Of a DNA stretch of 51,895 nt, positions 1 through 9,132 are shown piece by piece. Source of the DNA: Rickettsiaceae bacterium (GTDB lineage: Bacteria; Pseudomonadota; Alphaproteobacteria; Rickettsiales; Rickettsiaceae); assembly GCA_023301685.1 (NCBI GenBank), contig JALZUG010000006.1, positions 1-51,895 on the forward strand, written 5' to 3'. Position 1 is the stretch's first letter. Each line of letters opens with the position of its first letter. A program made the position numbers and the translations under genes. The notes beneath the pieces are model-generated. The model did no database searches. It was not told the DNA's origin and saw only the letters and a list, made by a program, of their open reading frames with translations.

Positions 1-350
1 GATGCACCTGTTCCAGTTCCACCACCCATACCAGCAGTAATGAATACCATATTGCTTCCTTCAAGGTGTGAACGGATTTCACTTTCGCTTTCAAGCGCAG
101 CTTCTTTTCCAACCTCGGGAGAAGCTCCTGCTCCTAACCCCTTTGTCGACGCAGCACCTAACTGAATTTTATTTGAACTTTCCGAATGTTTTAAAGCTTG
201 TGCATCTGTGTTAGCTACAACAAAATTTGCACCCCGCAAGCTTGCTTTAATCATATTATTTACAGCATTTCCACCTGCACCACCTACACCAAAAACAGTA
301 ATTATTGGTTTTAAAATAACATTCTCAGGAGCTTTAATATCTAATCCCAT
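1..350 (-). CDS. ftsZ: Cell division protein FtsZ, N-terminal part (cut by window edge)
   Basis: FtsZ is the tubulin-like GTPase that polymerises into the cytokinetic ring at mid-cell. Only about the first 116 residues are in the window; the rest lies to the left. Reading the minus strand from the ATG at 350, the nucleotide-binding start GVGGAGGN falls at residues 21-28 and the tubulin signature GGGTGTG at about 109-115, so identity is not in doubt. An in-frame TAG lies ten codons upstream of this ATG with no better start between, and a GGA sits about 12 bases upstream as a weak ribosome binding site. No ftsA or ftsQ is seen upstream (beyond position 350), so the usual ftsQ-ftsA-ftsZ order is broken here. 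The N-terminal extension before the GTPase fold is short. Confidence 0.97.
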   Translation of the reverse strand, partial: MGLDIKAPENVILKPIITVFGVGGAGGNAVNNMIKASLRGANFVVANTDAQALKHSESSNKIQLGAASTKGLGAGASPEVGKEAALESESEIRSHLEGSNMVFITAGMGGGTGTGA

Positions 351-679
351 AGCTTTTTCGTTTCCTATATCTAAAATTTTCTAGTTGAGTACTTTATTGA
401 ATTTAGCTTTAAACTCAATTTATATATCCAATTATGATATACGAGAATATACATACTATCAATTATATTTCTAATTTTTTTAAACAATTTATACATTCAG
501 TTATTTACTAAATAATTTTAAATTTTAATACCTCCACCCACTTCAATTAGAAGTAGAATTACATCTATATAACTTCTAAAATCTGTAGTAATTAGCCGCA
601 CTCGATTTAAACTTATAGTTGTATTTACCTTTTATTAATTATTTTGTGATTCAATATCTTATTAGTATACTCCCAGAGT
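351..679. other. Gene-free stretch between divergent ftsZ and an unknown gene
   Basis: These 329 bases lie between two divergently read genes and must carry both promoters. The stretch is very AT-rich and has stops in all frames. No convincing -35/-10 pair at 16-18 base spacing, strong hairpin or RNA gene was recognised. Confidence 0.5.
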
Positions 680-1585
680 ATGTATAAATTAATTGAGATT
701 TCTCTTAAGTTATTATCGAGGTCTATGAAGCAGTATCTTAAAGCTTTACAGGAATATGAAACTAGCAATGATAGGTTTGGCCATCTTTGTCACTATATGA
801 GCGTTAGAAATTCATCACTTATAAAGCAGTACCGTGATGGAGCAGTTAACTTACCTTCATTTATAATGATCAAAAAACTTCATAGCAAATATACTGCGCT
901 ATGTAGCCAAGACGAAGAATTAAATAATTTATTTTTAAATGCAATAGAATGTTCTAAGCTGTTTTATGCAAGAACAACAGCTTTAATAAAGAGCTCTAAA
1001 AGAAACGGAGAAGAGTTTGAAACTAGTTTTGGACGCGTCGCTCAGCCACTTGGGCAAAGACTCATTAACCTACTGGTAAATATTAAATTTAGAATAAGGG
1101 TTGCTCGTTATAGAAGACAGACAAAGTCAAATAACAAAATCAGCAAAATATTTCATAAGTTATCTGCAATTACTGAGCCGGTAAATTGCTGGGTTAACAA
1201 TATCATATATAAAGCAAGTCTAATCCAGTCAACACATCATAGGCTTACAAAAAAACTGTATTATGGAGTAGTTGTAACTGCAATACTCAGCCTAATACTA
1301 ATGAACTCTCTATTTTATCAAGAGTCTTCTCTAACTTTAATCGTAACAGCAAATACATTATTATGTATACTTCTTGGAGCTGCAGCGGTAATAATGCATC
1401 CTGGTGGAGATTTTGGGAAAATAGATATATCTGGAAAAAATATTGTCGCATATAAATATCGAGTATTTTTTAATAATATCTCAAATAAGAAGATACATAA
1501 TATTTTTACAATGCAACATGCATATGAACCTGGACATAAATTAAGTCAGAAGATAGAATCTAGCGAATGCGAAAGCATAACATAA
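680..1585 (+). CDS. Hypothetical protein with a C-terminal pair of membrane helices
   Basis: Unrecognised protein of 301 residues. The first 190 or so residues are basic and mostly helical, with no motif I can name. Two hydrophobic segments follow at roughly 193-212 and 217-239, separated by a very short loop, which would form a helical hairpin in the membrane. A soluble tail of about 60 residues follows, rich in Asn, Lys and Ile. There is no signal peptide, so the N-terminal part is likely cytoplasmic. The gene ends 18 bases before the SURF1 gene on the same strand and may be cotranscribed with it, but this does not reveal a function. The two-helix hairpin superficially recalls SLATT-type effector proteins, but I see no supporting motif. 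Confidence 0.75.
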   Translation: MYKLIEISLKLLSRSMKQYLKALQEYETSNDRFGHLCHYMSVRNSSLIKQYRDGAVNLPSFIMIKKLHSKYTALCSQDEELNNLFLNAIECSKLFYARTTALIKSSKRNGEEFETSFGRVAQPLGQRLINLLVNIKFRIRVARYRRQTKSNNKISKIFHKLSAITEPVNCWVNNIIYKASLIQSTHHRLTKKLYYGVVVTAILSLILMNSLFYQESSLTLIVTANTLLCILLGAAAVIMHPGGDFGKIDISGKNIVAYKYRVFFNNISNKKIHNIFTMQHAYEPGHKLSQKIESSECESIT

Positions 1586-1603
1586 ACTAGAATCAATAAT
1601 TTC

Positions 1604-2320
1604 ATGCGTAAAACTATTAGAATTTTTGGCTTAAAATTTGAGCTGATGCCATTTATATTCGTCCTAATTGCTCTTATTATCTTAATTTCACTTGGAAATT
1701 GGCAATTGGATCGCTTATCTCAAAAGAACCATTTCATACAAACCATTGACACAAATATACAAAACTCTCCCATAATCATTGATAATGTTAGTGATAATAT
1801 TGAACATTATGCAAAAATAGAGCTTGAAGGGACCTTCCTGAAAGATAAAAATATTTTTCTCTATGGCAGAAGATCAGCTTCGCCAGAAAAAGACGGGTAC
1901 TACTTACTATCTCCTTTCAAAACAATAAATGGCGATATACTACTTGTCTCAAGGGGATGGATTCCACAGAGTGCTAAAGATAATTTCTCTGAATATAATC
2001 AACTAACAGATACTATAAAAATTGTTGGTATCACCCTACCCCATGAAAAAAAGAATTTTCTTGTCCCTGAAAACGATAGGAAGAAAAATATTTGGTTTAA
2101 TATTGATCTGATGATGGCAAAAGAAGTCGTTGGAATAAATGTTACTAATTTCTATCTTATGCAAGTTGGCAGCAAAGATCTACCAAATGGTGGGAAATCA
2201 TTATCAACCACACACTTAAATAAAGTCCGTAACGACCATATGGAATATGCAATCACCTGGTATAGTCTTGGCGCTTGCCTTTTAATTTTATTTCTAATTT
2301 ATGGTCGAAAAAAAGATTAA
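1604..2320 (+). CDS. SURF1 family cytochrome oxidase assembly protein
   Basis: SURF1 proteins help insert heme a during assembly of aa3-type cytochrome c oxidase in the inner membrane. The 238-residue length is typical of alphaproteobacterial members. The topology also fits: one helix at about 15-32, directly followed by the family motif GNWQLDRL at 31-38, a periplasmic domain, and a second helix near 218-234 at the C-terminus. The periplasmic part contains the GRR and RGWIP blocks common in the family. The gene lies 18 bases after the preceding membrane protein gene and ends 10 bases before the convergent hda gene, with no room for a classical terminator between. No oxidase subunit or ctaG gene is visible nearby. 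Confidence 0.9.
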   Translation: MRKTIRIFGLKFELMPFIFVLIALIILISLGNWQLDRLSQKNHFIQTIDTNIQNSPIIIDNVSDNIEHYAKIELEGTFLKDKNIFLYGRRSASPEKDGYYLLSPFKTINGDILLVSRGWIPQSAKDNFSEYNQLTDTIKIVGITLPHEKKNFLVPENDRKKNIWFNIDLMMAKEVVGINVTNFYLMQVGSKDLPNGGKSLSTTHLNKVRNDHMEYAITWYSLGACLLILFLIYGRKKD

Positions 2321-2330
2321 CCAGTAACAA

Positions 2331-2987
2331 TCACGACAATTCAAGAGCTTGTTTTACAATAGGTATAGTGATTTTACGCTTATTTTCTAAAGCAAAGTCA
2401 TTTATAATGTTTACAGATTCAACTATAGCTGGAAATTCGCGTGGTAATACTTTAATTAAAAAATTCACCACCTCATTGCTAATAACAACAGAGTAATTAG
2501 AAAATAGTTTAAATATGAGCAGTTGCATCATCTTATCGTCAGGTTGCAGTATATTAATTAGATTTACTGATTTCATTCTGGAAGATAAATCCGGTAATTT
2601 TATTTCTGGAAGCATTCGACATGTAACCAACAAATATTTTTGATTTTCTGAGAGTAGATTAAATATGTGCAAGAATTTTTCTTCATTCCAACTAGAATCA
2701 AAATCTTCAACAACAAAAGACTGATGCTCAGATAGTATATTTTCTGTAATCTCATGCATTTTTTTTATAAATAATGCATCTGCATTTTTGGCCCATCTTT
2801 TTGCTAAAAATGTTTTACCAGAAACTTTAGGCCCTTGGATAATTAATGCTCTTGGATAAGGCTCGACACCCCAATAATCTTGCCAATTATCAATTGCACT
2901 GCAGGCTAGCGAGTTAGAATTAGATTCAATAAACTCATCCGAATCGTACGCATCACTGCCTGTAAAAGAAAATGCTATTTGTTGCAT
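2331..2987 (-). CDS. hda: DnaA regulatory inactivator Hda (HdaA-type AAA+ protein)
   Basis: Hda works with the beta clamp to stimulate ATP hydrolysis by DnaA after initiation, which prevents re-firing of the replication origin. The protein has 218 residues, the expected size for the short DnaA-like AAA+ family, and lacks the DNA-binding domain IV of DnaA. Walker A reads GPKVSGKT at residues 52-59 and a degenerate Walker B (VVEDFDS) lies near 95. The N-terminal QIAFSF segment matches the position where Hda proteins carry their clamp-binding peptide, although it is not a perfect clamp motif. The gene sits 13 bases downstream of the AI-2E permease gene on the same strand, an arrangement frequent in alphaproteobacteria, where a permease precedes hdaA. 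Confidence 0.88.
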   Translation of the reverse strand: MQQIAFSFTGSDAYDSDEFIESNSNSLACSAIDNWQDYWGVEPYPRALIIQGPKVSGKTFLAKRWAKNADALFIKKMHEITENILSEHQSFVVEDFDSSWNEEKFLHIFNLLSENQKYLLVTCRMLPEIKLPDLSSRMKSVNLINILQPDDKMMQLLIFKLFSNYSVVISNEVVNFLIKVLPREFPAIVESVNIINDFALENKRKITIPIVKQALELS

Positions 2988-3000
2988 GAGGTCAAATTTT

Positions 3001-4044
3001 TCAATTCTTATACATTTTACTAGATTTATAATAATCTATCACATGCGATAATAGAACTTTTACTATTCCAGCTATTGGTATAGCAAAGACAATCCCTACA
3101 AAGCCAAATACACTACCAGCTGCAAAAACTGCAAATATAATCCATACAGGGTGTAAGCCTATTCTATCACCTATTATCTTCGGAGCTAGAATATAACCTT
3201 CAACTGAATGTCCTACTACGTATAAAATTATAACATAAAGCAACTCTACTCCGGCTCCAAAAGTAAAATAACAGCTGATAGTGACCATAAGAACAGAAAT
3301 CATCGCTCCTATAAATGGAATAATAATTAAAAAGCCGGATAGAATTCCAAGTAATAACGCTAAATCAAGACCAATTAGATTCAATCCAAGAATATAGTAA
3401 AAAGCTAACATCAAACATATATTAAGCTGTCCTCTAATATAGGCAGATAATAATTCATTAATCGATGTAAAAATCTCTCTAACTTTACTTTTCCCACGCA
3501 TAGGCAACATAGATTCAATATTACTAACAATTTGAGGCCAATCTCTGAGGAAATAATACAGTATAATTGGAACAAGAGCTACTATAGTAAAGAAATTAAT
3601 TGTTGCAAGGGTATATTGCCAAATATGGTTAGCAAAGCTTGCAAATATAGAAAACGCACTATCTAAAAAATTCTGAGCTGATTCTGTAACCTTATTAGCA
3701 AGTTCAGGATTCACCTCGTTTAACTGCTCAGACCATGCCATTATTCCCGATTGAAAATTACTTTTATATTGAGGAATTTTACTAACAAAAACAGCTATCT
3801 GTTGGTATATAATTGGAACAATCAGGACTATAATCGCTACAAATCCACTTAAGAACATACTAAACACTCCCAAAGTTACTATTCCTCTTGGAAGTTTTAG
3901 TTTATGGCAATTTGTATCAATTGCAGGCTGAAGTAAATACGCAAATATAAACGCTACTAAAAATGGTACTAACGTGTCAGAAACTAAGTATATGAAGCTA
4001 CAAGCAACAACCAGTACAACACTCCAAAAGGCCAGTCTATTCAT
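3001..4044 (-). CDS. AI-2E family transporter (PerM/UPF0118 type)
   Basis: Polytopic inner-membrane protein of 347 residues with about seven or eight hydrophobic helices: two at the N-terminus, one near 60-85, and a cluster from about 150 to 335. This is the usual plan of the AI-2E exporter/PerM family. The conserved block around PIILYYFLRDWP (about 158-170) and the C-terminal region with LAPKIIGDRIGLHPVW are family hallmarks. Substrates of this family are poorly defined, and export of autoinducer-2 should not be assumed here. An AAGGA lies about nine bases before the ATG at 4044. It is probably cotranscribed with hda, which starts 13 bases after its stop codon. Confidence 0.88.
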   Translation of the reverse strand: MNRLAFWSVVLVVACSFIYLVSDTLVPFLVAFIFAYLLQPAIDTNCHKLKLPRGIVTLGVFSMFLSGFVAIIVLIVPIIYQQIAVFVSKIPQYKSNFQSGIMAWSEQLNEVNPELANKVTESAQNFLDSAFSIFASFANHIWQYTLATINFFTIVALVPIILYYFLRDWPQIVSNIESMLPMRGKSKVREIFTSINELLSAYIRGQLNICLMLAFYYILGLNLIGLDLALLLGILSGFLIIIPFIGAMISVLMVTISCYFTFGAGVELLYVIILYVVGHSVEGYILAPKIIGDRIGLHPVWIIFAVFAAGSVFGFVGIVFAIPIAGIVKVLLSHVIDYYKSSKMYKN

Positions 4045-4278
4045 AAGAATTCGTCCTTATTAATCCGTTTTGTAAGATTATACGAGTATATGAATATTTT
4101 GTAAATCAAAGCATATCTAGTTGTTAGTTTTATTTTTTTTAAAATACTAAATATGACTACTTGCTCTTGCCATTTTTTTATAATTTCATAGTGAAAAGTC
4201 AATTTACACTATTTTTTATATATTTTCTGAAGCATACTATTAAACAAAGGTTTATGTACTAAATAGGGTTTAATTATA

Positions 4279-5121
4279 ATGCGAGCATATCTTAGAATAT
4301 TTTACTGTGCAATTCTCATTTGCGCCATATCTTTCGCCAGTTATCTTTATAATCGAACAAGAAAAATAGAAGTAGCAAGTCTAATACTTTCAAGTACTGA
4401 ATTTACATTCAGAGATAGTAACAACAAAATAAATTTCTACTCTGTATCATCAAAAACTATAGACTCAGCATATAGAAAGCTAAAAACCGATGATATAGAA
4501 ACCATATCTTCAATTATATTGGATGAAAAACAGGACTGGGGACCAATAAACTATAAAATAGTCAATTTTACTAGTGCGATTACAGGCTCGTCTGACAATT
4601 TTCTTGCACGCTTAAATAATTCTGCAAAATTTGCTGTTTATCATTCAAGTATTTTGATTCTTAAAAAATTTGGCTTAGAAGGATTTAATGAACTTAGTAA
4701 GCTTCATTTTCGAAACCAAAATTCTTCAGCAAAAGTAGCTTTATTAGAAATAATTCAAAATAGACAAACAGATGATGGAATCAACAACGCTTTTAAAACC
4801 AAATTCTTTAAAGAACTTGAAAAAAGTGAAAAATTTATTGCTGAATTTCATACAAAATACTGTAGCAACAAAAGCAAAAAATGCCTAGTACCATCACTTG
4901 AAGATTGGTATGTAGAAGGCAAACCCAACCCACCAGAGATACAAAAAAGACTTCTAGAATTCCGAAGATATAGAAATAGTGATGAAGTACAAAATTTTGA
5001 AAATGCTCGCTACTTCCTAGGAATTTTTCCTAAAATCAAAGATAGGTTATGCAAAAATTCAAAAGCAAATCGTTTAAGAGGTTTATACGATAAAAAGCAT
5101 TGGGAATCAGAATGCACATAA
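4279..5121 (+). CDS. Hypothetical protein with N-terminal membrane anchor
   Basis: Unrecognised protein of 280 residues. Residues 7-24 form a hydrophobic segment after a short basic N-terminus, so it is either a signal anchor or an uncleaved signal peptide; no lipobox or clear cleavage site is seen. The remainder is hydrophilic, Lys/Asn/Ser-rich and predicted mainly helical, with cysteines near 195, 202, 257 and 279 that could form disulphides if the domain is periplasmic. The gene stands alone: 234 bases separate it from the divergent permease gene and 261 from the convergent DUF2066 gene. The start is preceded by AT-rich sequence with a GGG at -11 as the only ribosome binding candidate. Base composition matches the neighbours. 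Confidence 0.7.
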   Translation: MRAYLRIFYCAILICAISFASYLYNRTRKIEVASLILSSTEFTFRDSNNKINFYSVSSKTIDSAYRKLKTDDIETISSIILDEKQDWGPINYKIVNFTSAITGSSDNFLARLNNSAKFAVYHSSILILKKFGLEGFNELSKLHFRNQNSSAKVALLEIIQNRQTDDGINNAFKTKFFKELEKSEKFIAEFHTKYCSNKSKKCLVPSLEDWYVEGKPNPPEIQKRLLEFRRYRNSDEVQNFENARYFLGIFPKIKDRLCKNSKANRLRGLYDKKHWESECT

Positions 5122-5382
5122 AATAATCATTCTTCTGATGAAGTAAAAAAATTTATGATATCAAAATCTTATAATACGAGTTCAGGATAAGGAAGGTCTG
5201 AATTGTAGACTTATTCACTGTCTTTAACAACAGCAATTTATCTTATAACTCAATCAAAAACACCTCTTAATGGATCCTTGCTTGGTCGGGTAACGTCTAG
5301 ACAAACGGGATAAAAGTAATAATACACTTATATCTGTGGAATTAGCGACTTGCTAAAACTAAATTCTCTGTTATTAGAACAG

Positions 5383-6543
5383 CTAACCACCTTTCTTAAT
5401 ATCGATAAGATTATATAAACTTCCATGTATCTTATAGCTCAGACCATTAAGATATAAGCCTTCTGCTAGTTCATATTCACTTACCGAAGTGTAGATAAGT
5501 ATTTTGTATCTTGTGTTATAATCATGCTCAATTGCAAAATTATCAATCTGACCAACTTTTTCAAGCTTTGATATAACTAGATCCAACTCTTCTTGATCAA
5601 ACACATCAAAATTCATAATTATTGGCTTTTTCTCATCTTCATCAATGAATAAATGCCCATCATCTATGTCTTCTTCAGGCTCAGTTAGCCTTATTGCACC
5701 ATAATCATCAATAATCTTATCGATCGCTAAATCAACAATGTATGGAATGTCATCCCACGAATTTAAATCATACTCTTCTTCGATAAGTTCTGCCTCAACA
5801 CTAACAGGAGTCCAGACATATTTTTTAATATGTAAAATGCTCTCGCCAGTTCTTCTATTAGTGAAGAACTCAGCAGTAACAATCATTATATTCTTAAACA
5901 ATTTATTATGGAATATATTTACAAAATCCTCGTATTTTAAATCAAATAAATTATCTTCCGTAATTTTCTCCGATAAAAATAAAGTCTTTTCTGGATAATA
6001 GATTTTGTGAGTATCTAGAATTTGCCTTGAATCATTCCAAAAATTATTCCATCTCCTATCATCATCCCAAATATTCAGTGTTTTTCTCTGCTTAAATACT
6101 GGAAGGACTATAACTTCATAGAATAAATCATTAATTTTTGTATCACCATATTCTAATAGTAAATTAAATATCTTCCCTTTCTCATAGGCATAAGTCACAG
6201 TAGCACTATATTTCTCAAGCAGGCTAATTTCATTTATAACTACTTTGGGAGTAAACGCAGATTTTATTTTATGATATGGAATGTTTCTTAAACCATCTGT
6301 CGGAATGCTAAACTTATTTGCAAGAAGATGTAGCGCTCTTTGCATACCTTGTTCATGCGCTTTAATTTTGGCTTCATGCTTATTATTTCCTGAAGCTTCA
6401 ATATATATTTCAGAGATTTCGTTCTCTGTGGCATTTGCGGCTGTACTACTAAAAATTATACAAAAAAACATAAATAAACATGTCATTAATAAAAATGACA
6501 TGTCAACTGCAACACTACTACTCTGTTTTTTGCGATCTTGCAT
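5383..6543 (-). CDS. DUF2066 domain-containing exported protein
   Basis: Protein of 386 residues with a long hydrophobic segment at about 14-40 ending in an Ala-rich stretch that looks like a signal peptide, so it is probably periplasmic. The central part has features of the DUF2066 family: an early helical region with repeated Ala/Leu heptads, then a VIVLPVFKQ strand followed by a W-rich segment (WDDDRRWNNFWND, about 157-170). The function of this family is unknown. It starts 12 bases after the stop of grpE on the same strand, so it is probably cotranscribed with it. The acidic stretch near 290-310 (EEDIDDGHLFIDEDE) is notable. Family assignment rests on pattern recognition only. Confidence 0.7.
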   Translation of the reverse strand: MQDRKKQSSSVAVDMSFLLMTCLFMFFCIIFSSTAANATENEISEIYIEASGNNKHEAKIKAHEQGMQRALHLLANKFSIPTDGLRNIPYHKIKSAFTPKVVINEISLLEKYSATVTYAYEKGKIFNLLLEYGDTKINDLFYEVIVLPVFKQRKTLNIWDDDRRWNNFWNDSRQILDTHKIYYPEKTLFLSEKITEDNLFDLKYEDFVNIFHNKLFKNIMIVTAEFFTNRRTGESILHIKKYVWTPVSVEAELIEEEYDLNSWDDIPYIVDLAIDKIIDDYGAIRLTEPEEDIDDGHLFIDEDEKKPIIMNFDVFDQEELDLVISKLEKVGQIDNFAIEHDYNTRYKILIYTSVSEYELAEGLYLNGLSYKIHGSLYNLIDIKKGG

Positions 6544-6555
6544 TAATAGATTATC

Positions 6556-7131
6556 TTATTTTTTAGTTGCTTTAGCAACAGTTACCGCAGCTGGACGAAT
6601 CAATCTATTTTTGATTTTATAACCAACTTGCATAGTGTTTACTATACTACCCGCTGTAAATTCTTCTGTCATTATTTGTGATATAGCATGATGCATATTA
6701 TAGTCAAATTTATCGCCAGACTGCGGCGCAATTGACTCTAAATGATGTTTTTTAAAAGCTGATTCAAGCTGACTCTTAGTCATCTTTATGCCTTCAACTA
6801 CATTATGAGCTTCTGTATCTAGGTTCTCAGGAATATGCTCTAGTGCTCTTTGCAAATTATCCATCACTGGCATCAAATCTTTTGTAAAATCAAATATTGC
6901 ATACTCTCTTGCTTCTTCAACAAGTTTAGCAGAACGGGTGCGTATATTTTCAGATTCAGCAAGTTGGCGAAGTAATTTGTCTTGCAACGTTTCTACCTGA
7001 TGGGTTAAATTCTCAATAACCTCCTCAAGATTCGCTTCTTCTGCCTCTTTACTTTCAATAACTTCTTCAACAGATTCGTCATTAGCTTGGTCAGTTTGCT
7101 TTTCTTTTTTAGTTTTTTGTTGTTTTTCCAT
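6556..7131 (-). CDS. grpE: Nucleotide exchange factor GrpE
   Basis: GrpE releases ADP from DnaK and so drives the Hsp70 chaperone cycle in the cytoplasm. The protein has 191 residues, normal for the family: a charged, disordered Lys/Glu-rich head (1-35), a long coiled coil from about 35 to 100 with the RTRSAKLVEEAREYAIFDF region, and the C-terminal beta domain that contacts DnaK, including the conserved VGYKIKNRLIRPAAVTV end. It is the first gene of a probable two-gene unit with the DUF2066 protein. It is divergent from rph with about 100 bases between the start codons. No heat-shock promoter or CIRCE element was recognised in that gap. Confidence 0.96.
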   Translation of the reverse strand: MEKQQKTKKEKQTDQANDESVEEVIESKEAEEANLEEVIENLTHQVETLQDKLLRQLAESENIRTRSAKLVEEAREYAIFDFTKDLMPVMDNLQRALEHIPENLDTEAHNVVEGIKMTKSQLESAFKKHHLESIAPQSGDKFDYNMHHAISQIMTEEFTAGSIVNTMQVGYKIKNRLIRPAAVTVAKATKK

Positions 7132-7231
7132 TTCAAAGTCTTTATGTTTCGATTAAAACAGCACTTAAAAGTAACTTATATGAATATAGTTAGTAGCTTC
7201 TATAATTCAAGTGATAAAAGAAAAAATATTT

Positions 7232-7951
7232 ATGCGCCCATCAAAAAGAAAAAACGACCAATTACGTGAAATATCTATAGAACCTAACGTGCTAAACCAT
7301 GCTGAAGGATCCTGCATTATAAAATTTGGAAATACTCATGTGATATGCTCTGCAAGCTTTGATGACTTTGTCCCGAGATTTCTTAAAGGTCAAAATAAAG
7401 GATGGGTTACAGCTGAATATGGAATGCTTCCAAGGTCTACAAATCAGCGCATGCGCAGAGAATCCACAAGTGGAAAACAAGGTGGCCGCACTCTTGAAAT
7501 ACAAAGACTAATTGGACGTTCTATGCGAGCTGCAATTGATCTAAATCTTTTAGGAGAGAGACAAATTCTTATTGATTGTGATGTGATAAATGCAGATGGC
7601 GGAACTCGTACAGCTGCAATTACTGGAAGCTACGTTGCACTCCATCTTGCTATTAGAAATCTCATGGATAGAAAGATCTTGCGCAAAAATCCCTTAACTT
7701 CGCAAATAGCTGCAATATCATGCGGTATTTATAATGGAGAAGCAGTTGTAGATTTAGATTATGATGAGGATAGTACTGCCGAAGTTGATGCGAATTTTGT
7801 CTTCAACCAACATGGCAACTTGATAGAAATACAAGGCACCGGAGAAGACGGTGATTTTACAACCGATCAACTCATGCAAATGTTAGAGCTTGCACAAAAT
7901 GCCGCAAGCAGGCTGTTTGCAGCGCAAAATAAAATATTAATGGATTTTTAG
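7232..7951 (+). CDS. rph: Ribonuclease PH
   Basis: RNase PH is the phosphorolytic 3'-5' exoribonuclease that trims tRNA 3' ends. From the ATG at 7232 the protein starts [14 protein letters not shown], matching the usual family start (MRP at residue 1) and giving 239 residues. An in-frame GTG at 7211 would add seven residues that the family lacks, so the later start is preferred. Conserved blocks include [31 protein letters not shown] and [19 protein letters not shown], which line the phosphate and RNA site. The 3' end overlaps the convergent CADD-like gene by 15 bases, so the two transcripts must be antisense to each other at their ends. Confidence 0.97.
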   Translation: MRPSKRKNDQLREISIEPNVLNHAEGSCIIKFGNTHVICSASFDDFVPRFLKGQNKGWVTAEYGMLPRSTNQRMRRESTSGKQGGRTLEIQRLIGRSMRAAIDLNLLGERQILIDCDVINADGGTRTAAITGSYVALHLAIRNLMDRKILRKNPLTSQIAAISCGIYNGEAVVDLDYDEDSTAEVDANFVFNQHGNLIEIQGTGEDGDFTTDQLMQMLELAQNAASRLFAAQNKILMDF

Positions 7952-8608
7952 ATCATTCTGCAAGTGAACTTGCTGCATCTCATCTAAAAATTGCCATAGC
8001 AACTTCGCTCCCTTAACCGCTCCTTGCTGAGCTAAATCTTGATCCTTGCTGCTTAACTTTTCAAGAAGATCTGCACATTCCTGGGTATGCCATTCATCGG
8101 CTTTCATATGAACTTCGAAAAATTTCAAAGTATCTTTGTTCTCTATATTATAGAATTCCTTAAGACCCTTGATCTTAGACTCTGCTACAGAAGGCGTTTG
8201 TCTTTCATATGCATATAAAGCACCAAGCCCAGACGCAAAGCTACTCCTAGTAATATCAAAATACTCATCTATCAATTTCCGAGTAGCAGATAGCTCCTGT
8301 TTTTTACATTCAGATCTTTTACACCCCACTCCTTCTGCAAACTTTAGCCATAGCTCCGGGTGATTTTCTTCTCCTTGCTCTTCGTCAATAAGATTATCTA
8401 GTAAAACTTGACGATCTTTTATATTTTCACATAATGAATGAATTGCACTTATATATCTTGGAAAAGCAGCCACATGTCCATAATATTCTTTTGCATAAAT
8501 TTGTAACGTTTTCAGCGATAACTCCCCCCTATTCCACGCTTGATAAAATTCGTGCTTGAGTAAATGATATTGATCAATCTCTTGATGTAATTTTTTTAGA
8601 AAAGTCAT
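7937..8608 (-). CDS. CADD-like diiron protein, probable self-sacrificing p-aminobenzoate synthase
   Basis: A 223-residue all-helical protein of the TenA/PqqC-like heme-oxygenase fold, clearly closest in pattern to chlamydial CADD. From memory of the CADD sequence, every metal-ligand position is kept: Glu76, His83, Glu135, His167, Asp171 and His174, the last three in H-x3-D-x2-H. Tyr22 (in [12 protein letters not shown]) aligns with CADD Tyr27, the residue reported to be consumed to make p-aminobenzoate. Lys145 aligns with a lysine implicated in the same chemistry. CADD proteins supply pABA to folate synthesis without pabABC. Its place as last gene of the folB-folKP-folA operon, overlapping folA by 4 bases, supports that role. 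It has a very strong ribosome binding site. A TenA thiaminase role is unlikely from this context. Confidence 0.85.
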   Translation of the reverse strand: MTFLKKLHQEIDQYHLLKHEFYQAWNRGELSLKTLQIYAKEYYGHVAAFPRYISAIHSLCENIKDRQVLLDNLIDEEQGEENHPELWLKFAEGVGCKRSECKKQELSATRKLIDEYFDITRSSFASGLGALYAYERQTPSVAESKIKGLKEFYNIENKDTLKFFEVHMKADEWHTQECADLLEKLSSKDQDLAQQGAVKGAKLLWQFLDEMQQVHLQNDLKIH

Positions 8609-9132
8609 AAGCTACCTCCTTTTATATTTTCAGTTAGTTTTTTTGTATATTTATGTATTGTATAGTCTGTGCAAGAGCTAATTATTTTGCTCTGCCAATC
8701 TTTTACTTGCGATAATGGAAAATATGAATCACCTTTATATTCCTTGTGAATTTTGGTTAAAAGAAATTCGCTTATCATATCATTCTCTAAAAATAATTTA
8801 GCGATTTCTCGACCCCCTATCATGTATGCATTAGAATTTTCAGGGATTACTATTTTTTTGAACTCTAATAGAGAATGTACAAATCTTATGTTTGTTGCTT
8901 GATAATATTTTTTTAGTGATAAATTTCGAGTAAATACAATATTATTTCTAGTCTTTAATAAGCTAAGTTCTCTCATTTCATCAAAAGTTTTCCTTCCCAT
9001 AATCACTGTCTCCTTTTCAGTCACTTCCTGAAAATGCTTGAATTCTCCTTCATACTTCCATGGCACCTTTCCACCTAACCCTATAACACCGCTATGTGTA
9101 CAAGCCATGATTCCAATTAATTGTCTATTCAT
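8605..9132 (-). CDS. folA: Dihydrofolate reductase
   Basis: Reduces dihydrofolate to tetrahydrofolate with NADPH. The 175-residue length fits bacterial DHFR. Recognised features are the N-terminal strand and Met20-type loop (GVIGLGGKVPWKYEGEF), with a Glu where E. coli has the catalytic Asp27, the NADPH-binding VIMGRKTFDEM block, and AYMIGGREIAKLF, which matches the family YxIGG motif. The start ATG overlaps the folKP stop in an ATGA, giving translational coupling; the sequence before it is a poor Shine-Dalgarno match, so expression may depend on that coupling. Its own stop overlaps the start of the CADD-like gene. Presence of folA together with folKP and folB indicates de novo folate synthesis rather than salvage alone. 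Confidence 0.95.
   Translation of the reverse strand: MNRQLIGIMACTHSGVIGLGGKVPWKYEGEFKHFQEVTEKETVIMGRKTFDEMRELSLLKTRNNIVFTRNLSLKKYYQATNIRFVHSLLEFKKIVIPENSNAYMIGGREIAKLFLENDMISEFLLTKIHKEYKGDSYFPLSQVKDWQSKIISSCTDYTIHKYTKKLTENIKGGSL
8614..8621 (-). promoter_or_regulatory. Near-perfect Shine-Dalgarno for the CADD-like gene, inside folA
   Basis: The minus strand reads AAGGAGGT, then five bases, then the ATG at 8608. It lies within the last codons of folA. It is the longest anti-Shine-Dalgarno match in this operon; folKP has GGAGG six bases before its ATG and folA almost none. Confidence 0.8.

Noticed and set aside
680-1585. SLATT-type defence protein
   Set aside because: Only the two-helix hairpin is suggestive; no sequence motif or partner nucleotide-sensing gene is present.
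5122-5382. Gene remnant between the anchored hypothetical gene and the DUF2066 gene
   Set aside because: The minus strand has a short run reading DVTRPSKDPLRGVFD, but it is brief, ends in stops and matches no family known to me.
7211-7231. Longer start for RNase PH
   Set aside because: It would add seven residues not found in the family, which starts MRP at 7232.
7937-8608. TenA thiaminase or PqqC
   Set aside because: The CADD-type diiron ligands and sacrificial Tyr are all present and the operon is for folate; no thiamine or PQQ genes are near.
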